DNA from: Beroe forskalii
Lineage: Eukaryota; Ctenophora; Nuda; Beroida; Beroidae
Assembly: GCA_011033025.1 (NCBI GenBank)
Contig: WFMF01000038.1
Span: 558,001-622,000 of the forward strand
Direction: 5' to 3'
DNA: 64,000 nt
Part shown: positions 1-10,300 of the stretch, in pieces
How positions within the stretch are numbered: position 1 is the first letter of the stretch
How the letters are laid out: each line of letters begins with the position of its first letter
Notes under the pieces: model-generated
Database searches by the model: none
What the model was told of the DNA's origin: nothing
Seen by the model: the letters and a program-made list of their open reading frames with translations, nothing else
Made by a program: the position numbers and the translations under genes

Positions 1-20
1 TCTAAGGCAGTTGTTCTTAA

Positions 21-380
21 CTAGGGGTGGGACAATCTGACCACTTTGAAATCGACTTTTAGAGATTGACTTCCTACCAATTTTTTGACATCGTTGATTA
101 CAGAAAGGATCTCTGGTACCGATATTAGCCCCCCAGACCCCATAAACATAAATCCCCCCACACTTTTTCCCATGCGCGTGTGGGTGAAAATGGCTATTTT
201 TGGAGGTTTTTCTTGCCTGAAACTGCCATATGATTGTGAGCTCAAATTCACATTTATGTAAAACGATGATATCTTCCAAATAAAACAAGTCCCATTACTA
301 TGTACAATTATGTTAGGACACCTAACATGTTCTATGATAGCCATTTCTAAGTCAGTTATTTTTAACGAGTTGATCATCAA
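21..380 (-). CDS. hypothetical 119-aa ORF
   Basis: An open frame on the minus strand runs from ATG to stop without interruption. I do not recognise the product. The middle contains a Ser-Asn-Gly-Thr stretch followed by hydrophobic residues, and the C-terminal half has a Gly-rich FMFMGSGG segment followed by a likely helix. The two halves faintly recall the repeated strand-helix layout of TBP-fold domains, but no diagnostic residue supports that. No splice sites, promoter or homologous neighbour were identified. It may be a chance ORF or one exon of a gene outside the window. Confidence 0.2.
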   Translation of the reverse strand: MMINSLKITDLEMAIIEHVRCPNIIVHSNGTCFIWKISSFYINVNLSSQSYGSFRQEKPPKIAIFTHTRMGKSVGGFMFMGSGGLISVPEILSVINDVKKLVGSQSLKVDFKVVRLSHP

Positions 381-1706
381 TCATAGTTATAGTATTCAGT
401 TCTTATCATGGGTGTTCTGGTGGCAATTCATGTTCCCAGTTCCACGGGCTATTCCATGTAACTCTATAAGTCCATGATAGTATAATGAGTAATTAGAAAT
501 CACATATTATATTCACTTTAAACTAGGTTCCAACACTCAAGACTTCCTCCAAAGACTGGGAGGACGTGGCTGTGACTGATATACTGATATAAAATATATT
601 AACGTTACATGTGGGTCCCTGACAATGCTCCGTAATTACTTAATTAGGCATTTATCTGAATAATATAGAAATATACAATATAGAATCACAGGGTTTTCGC
701 CGTGACAAGGACTCGAACCAGCGACCTCCTGGATATATTTATAATTTTATACTAGAAGATCATGTCGCTATAGCCCTAAAGTTTACGTAAATGATCACAT
801 AATTAGACCAGAATAGTTACAGGCATTGATTAATATGCATGGGTGCGAGGTTCATGCATTATCAATGACTTCTCTAATCACTTGATTAGTGCCTTCCACT
901 TAATTTTGAGTTATTTCTATGGTCCATTGTGGGACAGTTTGTGGGACAGTGATCCTTACTGCTTCAGGCTAATGTTATGGAATTTATTAGTTGCAGACAG
1001 GAATCTTTCTCATTTACTTATTGATATGAGTGAAAGTTAGGCGTTGATTTACGAGCTTGTGCGCTTTTGCATATTTTGGAACAATATAACATTATATTAC
1101 TGTGATGCGAACAATAATCTTACAATCATCTAATTCTCAAGTGAATTGTCTCTCTATTGCATTATTCAGAGGATTAACTGATACCTACAAGCTAACCAAC
1201 TGTGCTATCTAACCTCAGATTTGCAGATAGCATTGCCATTAGTCATAACTTGGGCAGATATCTGGGTACATCCCCATAATTTGTCACTTTCTGGTATTTC
1301 ATTCTTTGGAATTGAAAATCGACATTGCAATATTTTTCGATATCTTTGTCATTGATATCCCATGAATGAACTCTTTATAACAGATGAGACTTAAGACTTT
1401 AAGATACCTAAATTGCTCACGACCAGGATTACAATTTACAGGATTGCAGAATTTGTATTTGATCTCAACAGATCGCCCCGTATATAATACTATAATAAGA
1501 TAATATGATGATTTACAGTTTAGTCTCTTGATTGTTGACAGTAACTACAATGATTGTCATAATAAGATAATATATCGGGTAATTACGATTATATCAGATC
1601 GGATATAGCAAATTTTCCATTTGATCATATTAATTCCTGATCAATTCCTGATCATGTTTTGAATACCAATACACTTTTACACCCTCATAGATAAGACCTC
1701 GTAGCG
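381..1706. other. gene-free AT-rich stretch
   Basis: No convincing exon was found here. It is AT-rich with scattered stops in all frames. The only structured item is a tRNA-like B-box at 701-733, listed separately. The part nearest 1706 presumably holds the GPCR promoter and 5' UTR, but I see no clear TATA box. Confidence 0.5.
701..733 (-). repeat. tRNA-like B-box remnant (possible SINE relic)
   Basis: Read on the minus strand this has GGTTCGAGTCC, the classic Pol III B-box / T-psi-C loop, preceded by AGGTCGCT as in tRNA-derived SINE heads. I could not fold a complete cloverleaf because the D-arm and anticodon side (about 735-780) are not tRNA-like. A degenerate tRNA-derived SINE is more likely than a working tRNA gene. 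Confidence 0.3.
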
Positions 1707-2922
1707 ATGGTGAACGTAACAGACTTCCCCTGTAAATCACCAGCAGTAACCTGTCTGGAGACCTACATTAACGGCTCCATCCTAACTCTGGTCGGAGTGT
1801 TGGGTTGTTGTCTGACATTCCGAGCCCTTTACCTCCTGCTCCACACTAGAACCATGTGTCCTCACCAGAGACTCTTCCTCATCTCTCTGGAAACAGAGGA
1901 CGCCCTCCTGGCAGTGTTTGGGGTGGTGAGAGGAACGGGCATGATAAACCCCATAACAGTAGGTTACAACAGTGAGACAGGAGTTATCTCGCCCTGGTGT
2001 GATGTGTACATGATCCTAGGGACTTCTGTCTGGATCTGTACTGTGAGTGTCATGCTACCCCTCACTCTGGATAGGTTTGTAGCCCTTCTACAACCCCTAA
2101 AACACAGGGTCTGGTTCCACGAAAGAACAGTGAAGCTGCTGATAGCACTTTCCTGGACCCCGCTGGGGATTCAGCTCGTTACCACGCTGCTGCCCTACTT
2201 TATGGGACATAGCACTACCAGGTGGGTTTATTCTCTTATTGTCGTATTTTGAATCAGTTAAAAACACAGCAAAAAAGTAAAAAGTTGCAGTGATTCGACC
2301 AACTCATGTCTTTTTTTTCATTGTATTTTCTCGGTAGTCTGTATTCCTCTCATCCAATGAACTTCTATGTTGTTTCATACAGAGTATCCTCTGTGTCTAA
2401 CTAAGTAACTAGCTTTGCTCTGTTTTCAGGTACCAAAGAGAGTACCACAGGTGCGTTTTAGAGCCCCCTAAAAAAGACTCCTCCCACGGCCACAACACCC
2501 TCCAGCTGTGTTTCGTCATCACTCCCTTCCTCCTCATCTCATGCATGTACCTTGTCATCCTCCTTCACTTGGTACGGGTCGGGGTGAGGAGTTCCAAAGC
2601 AGCCCGTTTCTCATGCCTCATCATAGGCTCCACGCTGGTAGTGAACACTGCTAATCAACTCATACTAACCTTCAAGATACCCATGAGCTATCAGGAGGCT
2701 ACCTGGTTCACGGTGATATTCTTCTATACGACCTCCATCTGGAACCCGCTGATTTACATCTTCAGCCGGAAGAGCCTGGAACCAGCTAGACAGATATCTA
2801 ATGCCTCAAAAGTCAGTAATGTATCGGTTACTAATCATTCCGTACAACTAGAAATACAGGACCCTAGTCCCTCAAAACACGGAAATGAACCAGAGACTTG
2901 TTCTATTGTTATGAAAGACTAA
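1707..2922 (+). CDS. rhodopsin-family (class A) GPCR, orphan, two exons
   Basis: Exon 1 is 1707-2221 and exon 2 is 2430-2922. The intron (2222-2429) starts GTGGGT and ends TTTTCAG, and splits an Arg codon. The joined product is 335 aa with seven hydrophobic segments. The N-terminus is short and carries an NVT glycosylation site near residue 3. TM3 ends in LDRF in place of the usual DRY. The extracellular loop after TM4 lies across the splice junction. TM7 ends NPLIYIF, matching the NPxxY motif, and a Ser/Thr-rich tail follows. In this family it would sit in the plasma membrane and signal through heterotrimeric G proteins; the ligand cannot be told. Without splicing, exon 1 would end in a stop inside the intron. 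The gene looks intact, and the divergence is typical of lineage-expanded invertebrate receptors. Confidence 0.85.
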
Positions 2923-3336
2923 TTACTTAATAAGTATTGTCGTGGAGTGGAAGTACCGTCCTGGGATTTTTTTGAAGTTGCCAAAAGCACAAGTGCATCA
3001 AATGCCGAAAGCATTTTTTCAAGGAAGGTTTGGACGTGGTCCTCTGTGTAGCATATATCGGACCTTTTATATCTCTAAAAGTTGGTTTGTCCTGACCAGG
3101 ATCCTGGTTTTTGCACACGGAGTGCTTAAAACATACTAGATGTTCAGTGTCCAAGTGTGCATGTCACATGTGCAGTGGTTTTGGAAGGTTTGCAAGATTG
3201 TGGGTCCCATCTCAGACCTTAGGCCGTCAAAGACAAAGTATCGGAGCTGACATAAAAAAAATTCTATCAGTTGAAAAAGGGAAAAATGTTTTCCCGATTT
3301 TGGCTTCAAACCAAGATGCTTCTGTTGTTTTATTTG
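2923..3336. other. 3' flank of GPCR, no gene seen
   Basis: Short overlapping ORFs on both strands look random. No canonical AATAAA was identified close to the GPCR stop codon. Confidence 0.45.
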
Positions 3337-3746
3337 GGTAAATTGAGCGATCCGTCGAGGCCAGTATCACGCCAGTATCGCGCCAGTATCACGCCAGTAC
3401 CACGCCAGTATCACGCCAGTATCGCGCCAGTATCAGGCCTACCTCACGCCGTTATCGCGCCGGTATCACGCCAGTATCACGCCAGTAGCGCGCGCCAGTA
3501 GCACGACACGCCAGTAGCGCGCCAGATCCTTATACTGGCGTGCAAATGGCGCGATTTGGCGTTGTCTGGCGTGATTTTTTGGCCTACTGGCGCGCTACTG
3601 GCGTGCTGGCGCTACTGGCGCGATACTGGCGTGTTACCGGCGAGGTAGGCCTTACTGGCGCGATACTGACGTGATACTGGCGTGGTACTGGCACAACTGG
3701 CGCGATACTGGCGTGATACTGGCCTCGACGGATCGCTCAATTTACC
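3337..3746. mobile_element. 410-bp palindromic MITE with 8-bp target duplication
   Basis: The left end GGTAAATTGAGCGATCCGTC is repeated in reverse complement at the right end (to 3746), and the match runs for about 50 bp. It is flanked by identical 8-bp direct repeats TTTATTTG at 3329-3336 and 3747-3754, so the insertion boundaries are firm. The interior is made almost wholly of the word GCCAGTATC(A/G)C, forward in the left half and inverted in the right half. There is no coding capacity. An 8-bp duplication is typical of hAT and P superfamily transposons, which probably supply the transposase in trans; the exact superfamily is inference. Confidence 0.9.
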
Positions 3747-3819
3747 TTTATTTGACACTGGATCAACTGTGTTGGAATTTCTTGCCCAACTCAGTCGGAT
3801 TTACCGGTAATGGCTAAAA

Positions 3820-4145
3820 CGGGTATTTTGAATTGGCTTTAATTTTGTTATTTTGAGATTTCATTTTGGCATTTTATTTGGCCTCAGTATTGTTTTTCCG
3901 AAGTAAAATCGGTCAAACTATACGCAAAATGGGTCAAATTGGAGATTTATGTATTTTTAATTATTGTCCAAAGGGGGCGGGGGGTATTTTGAATTGGCTT
4001 TAATTTTGTTATTTTGAGATTTCATTTTGGCATTTTATTTGGCCTCAGCATTGTTTTTCCGAAGTAAAATCGGTCAAACTATACGCAAAATGGGTCAAAT
4101 TGGAGATTTATGTATTTGTAATTATTGTCCAAAGGGGGCGGGGGC
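3820..4145. repeat. tandem duplication, two about 161-bp units
   Basis: A block beginning GGGTATTTTGAATTGGC and ending in AAAGGGGGCGGGG occurs twice head to tail (about 3820-3980 and 3981-4145) with only a few differences. It is a recent local duplication without coding content. Confidence 0.8.
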
Positions 4146-4189
4146 CTAAAAAGTGATTTGAGTTTTCTCAAATTAAAATTGCCAATTAC

Positions 4190-4330
4190 TATTGCATAAC
4201 TATTTCCCACTGTTGAATTACTATTTTCAACTCTGGTATTATTATAGTAATTCAACAGTTGAATAAAGTATTTCAACAGTTGGGATATAGTAATTACACA
4301 CTAATTGAAGTTCAGTAATTCAACTGTTGG
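4190..4330. repeat. short array of a CAACAGTTGAATTAC word
   Basis: The self-complementary core CAACAGTTG or CAACTGTTG next to AATTAC recurs at least four times in both orientations, giving local hairpin potential. It is a small member of the word-iterating repeats described in the findings. Confidence 0.5.
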
Positions 4331-4800
4331 GTACGGTGATATTACATGATTGAAATTGCTCAAATATTCGGAAAGTAATTACACTGCAGGGTAATAAAGC
4401 TACATAATTAGCTCGGTGCAGTGTGCAGTGCAGCCTCAAGCTAACTGCTCCCAGTCCAGGTTTGGTACTGAATACTGATGCCGTTTTGGAATTTGGGCCG
4501 GGTCCCGGCTGGAAAAGCGGTCCCAGTCGTTCATCCGTAGGATTTGATATGAAATTTAAAATCTGGGGGTTGCCACATGGCGTCCATTGAGTCACTATGA
4601 AAATATACAATTTTCAATTTAATAATTTAAGGGATGATTTAAGGGTTATCCAAAACGAAGATATACACAGCAAGCTGTGCCAACATACTTTGGTCCCATA
4701 AAATATAAAGCAATCAAAATATTATGTATGGATAGAAAATCATTTAGGGCAACCCCAACCAAACCCTAACTTAAAATTTCAAATCTTTATCAAAACGGTT

Positions 4801-5105
4801 CTAACCACCATCATCAGATATCTGTGACCGGTCATCTTGCCAAGCAGCAATTTCTGTCCTGGCAAGTGACTTGAGACGACTTTTGAGTTTAAATTTGAAT
4901 TCAGATTGCTCCGGTGTATCTCGAATTTCAAACAGCAATTTATTCCAAGTGTGATGCCTTCGATAGAAGAAAGATTTATGAAGATTATTGCAACTATCCA
5001 TGTGTTAGATTACACTATTAGAGGTAAATGAGAGATTATCAAGATGTCTAGATCGGAGCCGGCTATTGCCGTTGCTGTAAAGTTCAAGATAGCCTGGCAT
5101 AGACA
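4801..5105 (-). pseudogene. non-LTR retrotransposon RT C-terminal relic
   Basis: The minus-strand translation contains a segment ending with SFFYRRHHTWNKL followed by an FKFKLKSRL-like helix. This is the typical C-terminal tail of CR1/L2/Jockey-group ORF2 proteins (W-N-x-L, then F-K-x-x-L). An in-frame stop lies just upstream at about 5002-5004 and homologous-looking residues continue beyond it to about 5105. It is a 5'-truncated dead copy. Confidence 0.6.
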
Positions 5106-5149
5106 TAATATAACACCTGGATCCAATAGCTGCACCGATAACTAATCAA

Positions 5150-5500
5150 TAAAGATCAGATGTCGTGATTGATTATAAAGCTACATCAATTCTACAGGAA
5201 CTGAAGGGCTAGTAACCGTCGAGATATCACTTTACAAATGGATGGACCTTACGTCTAGAACTATGCTCACATTGTGTCCATTGAGTCAGGTAACTACTGT
5301 AATGAAAAAATCTTGATAATCGCTGCAAATTCATACGTATTTTCCCCATAACGTTACTAGAGATTGAAGTTTAATAAACGATATAACTGATACGAGAGAA
5401 TTGTAATCAGAAGCTTCCGAGAATCTTGTGATTATCGTCGTTGATAATAGCTGCAAATTCATAGGTATTTTCCCCAACTACGTTACAAGCTCGATTTTTA
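5150..5500. repeat. dispersed repeat (GGGCTAGTAACCGTCGA family)
   Basis: Contains GGGCTAGTAACCGTCGAGAT, a TGGATGGACCTTACGTC block and ATAATAGCTGCAAATTCAT followed by TTTTCCCC. The same blocks occur in the same order near 15.5 kb and 16.5 kb, and in part near 20.46 and 22.87 kb. The CTGCAAATTCAT block is duplicated here (about 5320 and 5450). No coding capacity. Confidence 0.65.
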
Positions 5501-6340
5501 CAATAAAATATATCATGAGCCAACTTCATGAGCCAACGAATTCTGGTGATTGTTATCGTCCTGATGATTAGAGTCGAGTGTACACTAAATAATTAGAGGA
5601 AGATTATAAATAATTTCCTGTTGGTTCCATGAATCCTCACATCACTCACAAATTGCGCGATAGGCAAGGGGGGGGGGGTTTCGAATGATTTGTTTCATGT
5701 TAATTTATCATGAAACAAATTATAAAGACAATCACAATCACCAGAAGTCATTGGCTCATGAAACCCTGCTCACATGAAATCCTGTCTCCAATCTCAATTA
5801 AACATCCTACAAAACAGGCTGCTTTTACACAAATCCCAGCATTTGAGTTATTCCTATAGCTCCTACATCCTTGTGTTGGTTGTACCTAAAATTCACTGTC
5901 TTATTATCTCCTGGAATTTATGATATTGCATCTAGAACAGTCAATTATGGCAAAATAAAACACGACGGAGGAGTGTTTTATTTTTACCATAAAGTATGAG
6001 AGTGACGCTTTAAAAATCCACGAAAACCACTGGTTGGATCAATCAAAATGATGGTAATTTGAGTCAAAAAAGTGAAGTAGGTATGGTAATATTCGTCTTC
6101 ACAAGTATACAAGTATGTTTAATGCAGAGATTATTCATTGGTAAGTTGGTATGCAGCATTGATCTACATACCACAGTGCACATTGCACAAGTGATACTTC
6201 CTGGATAATTTATGCTGCCTATAAAACACAGTGACTTTACATATTCACAGGTGATATCAGGATATCATTACAAAGGTCCCATCGGGTTCACTAAGTCACT
6301 AAAAGCTTTCGTTATATCTACCGTACATTATGACATAACA
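5500..6340. other. gene-free, small hairpins only
   Basis: No exon was recognised. A TTTGTTTCATG / CATGAAACAAA hairpin lies at about 5688-5722, next to a poly-G run (5669-5678). Confidence 0.4.
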
Positions 6341-6354
6341 AACGGCTCGGGGGC

Positions 6355-6610
6355 TATTATATGCCGCTGTCGTGGCTTCACGATGGCTCTACCGTGGCTT
6401 TCTCGTGGCGTTTCCAGGCCAGCGTCACAGTGGCCTTCTCGTGGCATCACGGTGGCTTCACCATGGCACTGCCCCGGCGCCTAGGTAGCTTCCTAGTGGC
6501 GTCCTCGTGGCTTCACAGTGGCACTACCGTGGCGTCACCGTGGCACTGCCATGGCGTCTTCGTGGCGTCCTCGTGGCGTCACCGTGGCGTCCTCGTGGCG
6601 TTGCTGTTCT
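6355..6610. repeat. degenerate CGTGGC-word repeat
   Basis: The motif CGTGGC(T/G)TC recurs about every 10-15 bp, partly as TCCTCGTGGCGTCACCGTGGC. The left edge carries AACGGCTCGGGGGCTATTAT, which recurs at about 7475-7500 as AACGGCTCGGGAGGGCTATTATAA, so this is a dispersed family. The short ORFs through it are repeat artefacts. Confidence 0.6.
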
Positions 6611-7262
6611 GATCTATGCCCGATTTTTATATACTAACTATAGAGACATGGTTGATCATATTCAATATTGCAGCACTTCTCTACTGTAGTATGTAGATAA
6701 AAATACTTGCAAGATGCGCCTCATTTTATAGTTCACAGTTAATATTTTTATCCTTTTTTCTCTCAAATTATAACCCATTGATGAAGCGGTTATTGCATTT
6801 ACATATGGAATTATTTGTTTGAATTTGATAATGAGTTGATCCACGATACTGCACTCAATTACAACTGTGGGTGCACTCAATTACGACTTGTCCAATCCAA
6901 TTTTCAACAGTCATTCAGTTTGCTTATTATTTAGTTAGTCACTCAGTTAAGAGTATCAATCCTAACTGAGCCCTTGTTTCGAGATTCAGGTATAGGACGC
7001 GTGTACTTTTGTCTGGTTGGTTTTTACACAAAAAAGCGTTTGAAATGAGGTCATTATTAACATCTTTTTAACTACTGAATTGATTATTTTCGATTGCATA
7101 TTATTTTCTTATTTTGTGCTGGCAATTTCATAATTGAAGATCGTACCCCCACAATGATTCGGTGTTTGCATTTCGAGCATTCATTCATTAAATTATGAAA
7201 CTCTTAATTTGCGTTCAACAACACCCAGGTAACACTTTTGTATGTGGCGGAGGATGCAGTAT

Positions 7263-7270
7263 TATAAATA
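7263..7270 (+). promoter_or_regulatory. TATA box candidate for the crystallin gene
   Basis: TATAAATA lies 69 bp upstream of the signal-peptide ATG at 7339. A start site about 30 bp downstream would leave a 5' UTR of roughly 45 nt. Placement relative to a convincing first exon is the main support. Confidence 0.5.
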
Positions 7271-7338
7271 GAATACTAGATGATAAATATGGACAATTAT
7301 CTCAAACTGTTAATCCTCTTTCTTCAGCATTTAGCAAG

Positions 7339-10300
7339 ATGAATATGATTCGGGGTTGGATCCTAGCAGCTCTGGTGTTTGGTCTTTCTGCAGCTCTGGA
7401 GGGAAGTAAGTTTATAAAAAAGCCTTAAAACCGGAATGCTAATACTTTAAATGGCATATAAAAAATAAAAAAAAAACGGCTCGGGAGGGCTATTATAATA
7501 TGCTTGTGGATTTTTTATATAATTAATGTACGAAATATCAAATAATACGTTAGTGAGTTAGTGTCAGGAATCCTCCACAATTCCCACTTAAGTGCTGGAA
7601 CGACTACACAGTATGGTGTAGGTAGGCCTACGAAAGCGTGCTTGATACTTAATTTAACCATTCCCCCGGAATACCACCAAATAAATCTTGTGGTTTTGGT
7701 CCATCTAAGCGTGCCTATCATCCGAAACTCGATGATAAACACTTAACTTACGAGACATATTTATAAGGTTCAGTATGAGATTTAACTTCGTAATGTAATC
7801 GCAAAAATTTAATAACTTAAACTTTCCCGGTTTCGCATTACTAAAAGTAACCAACGAATTATTTTTAATTTTGCTCCGTCATAAAAAATTTTGTGTGCTT
7901 AATATATTTGGTTCTCTATTAACTATCATTAACTACTAGTTAAAATTGTATAATTAACTAATGATAACTCAGAGCTGAGGCTGGGCAATGGCGACTTTGA
8001 AACATCACGAGATACGATCATTAAAACAAGCAGTGATAATCACCTTGGTACATGGACTGACAAGGTCGACTTTGTTAGAGCCATCAGTGGGGCCTGGAAT
8101 CTTTATGAGGACCACAAGTAAGTAAATGATACATTATATCCACTCGCGTGCGCTTTTTGAAGACATTTTAGGTAGCGGGCGCGCATAGCCCGGTAAAATA
8201 TCTGCTCGCTAAATTTGATATACCCACCGGATATAGCCCGGCCCGCGAGAGCAGTGCTGCGTCGGTTGCAATATAGCCCGCCTCTTGGAAGAAAATATTT
8301 TTTGGTGCTAAACTGGCTGAGATCATTGAAAGTGTCCACAACAACAATTTTAGCAGCAAAATATCGATCATGAGGCAAAAAAGTGGAAAATAGAAGGATT
8401 TTTGTGGAGTTGATTATCGACAAAAACATCGAGGCGATGGAAAGTTAAGAGTCAAAACACTGAAACTGATATTCATCATTGTTCAGCAGCTTACTGAATC
8501 ATGAAATTATGAGAAGTAGTTCAACTTCGGAATAGAATTGGATAAAATTGACAGCAAAACAACATAGGTATCGATAATTAATAAATATTCAGCAAAATAT
8601 GTGGCCAACAGTAGACAAAAGTCGAGTCAAATAGCAGAGAAAACAGTGAACTGCAGTGAAAGCAGTGATAGCAGCAATTCTGTTAAATTCTGTAAAAGCA
8701 ATCATTTCGAGAAAGAGAAGTAAAAAGGTACAAAATCAAAAACGAGAGAATGAAATACAATATCATGAAATAAAGTTAGGAATTTGCATTTGTGTTGATC
8801 ATTAATTGCATTGCCATGTTGTCATGGTTACACATTCTTCGGAAATAGCAAGAGGTGAGTGAGAGCAATACGTCATTATCATTAGTAACAATGGTGCATT
8901 ATTTTTTCTCACACACAGCGGATACGATGTATAATAAATGCCGCCTAATTACCGCGACACTCTGATACATTGTGCAACTTCTCATGAGAAAAATTTTGAG
9001 GGACACTTTATTCCATTGACTTACCACACTCAACCATGGTAATTACGTCATTCTCATTTGTCTATTATAACAGTGCTACAGAGTTTCACCAAATGTAAAT
9101 ACGCTCATTTTAACCCATTTTCTTTCATCGTTTTGTATCTTTTTTCAAGTTCTGCTGTAACTGATGCGTTTCACAAAGTGACATGCTACCATTTTCCCCT
9201 TTGTTTGTTTTTCCAATTATTGTTTGTTTTTCCAAGATTGCTAGTGTTTTCCAAGATTGCTAGTGTTTAAGTTAAATTAACAGCATCTAACCACATTTTT
9301 AGCCAATGATCCTTCGATTGCAAGACCTTTGAGATTGATCCATGCTTTGATTCGATTCGCCTTCAAATTTTTCGCCCTCGGGCCCTTCGGGCCCTCGGGC
9401 TCATAACTTCTACATAAGCTTGACCAACCCCTTCGATCAAATACTTACGGTGCTTAATCGTGTTTGTATTGCATTTGTGAAAAAAATTAAATTTTTGTTA
9501 AATGGAGAAAAAACTCAATATTATTGTTGCAAAACCTTCCTGTGTGTTCAAATCTTCGAGGATTTACTTGAACATTCAACTTATTTCATCTTAGATATGC
9601 CATTCTCCCAAAAAGCTCACGCGAGTGGATATATACCATATACTCCTCGCCTCATGGGCTGAATTTCGTATAGCACTCGGGCTCTTCGAGCCCTGCGTGC
9701 TATACGATATATATCCCACTCGGGCTAGCGCCCTCGAGGGATATATTTTCATATCGCACGCGCACGCGCGTGCGATATGAAATTCAGCCCTAGAGGCTGC
9801 GGGTATATGTATATATATATTATTTTACTCCAAGTAAATAAATTAGAAAGGTAAACATATTATTTCGTCGATACTGAAACAAGAAACCACCAGAAACCAC
9901 CCAAACCCATCTGAAACCACCTAAACCAAACGAAACCACCCAAACCAAACGAACCCAATCTTAACTCAAATGTGGAACCACCCAAAACCAGCCAAAATTC
10001 AGTGTTTGGTTGAGTTAGGGTGGGGGTTAGGGTTAGGGTTATGGTTATGGTTATGGTTATGGTTAGGGTTAGGGTTGGGTTGTGTTATGGTTAGGGTTAG
10101 GGTTGGTTCGGATGAGTTGAGGTTGTTTCGGTTCTAAAGGTTCTCCAAGCTGACAAAAATCGCGAAATCAGCCCGAATGAGCCAAAATTTAACTAAGAAA
10201 TTGAACCACAATACGTTATATATTATGATTTCAGTTATAGAAAGCTGCTCACAATTTCAGCTTTGAAAAGCAGTTCACAGCTCTATGTCCGGGAGAGTAC

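Noticed and set aside
21-380. TATA-binding-protein-like domain
   Set aside because: Only a vague strand-helix resemblance; no conserved TBP residues, so it is left as hypothetical.
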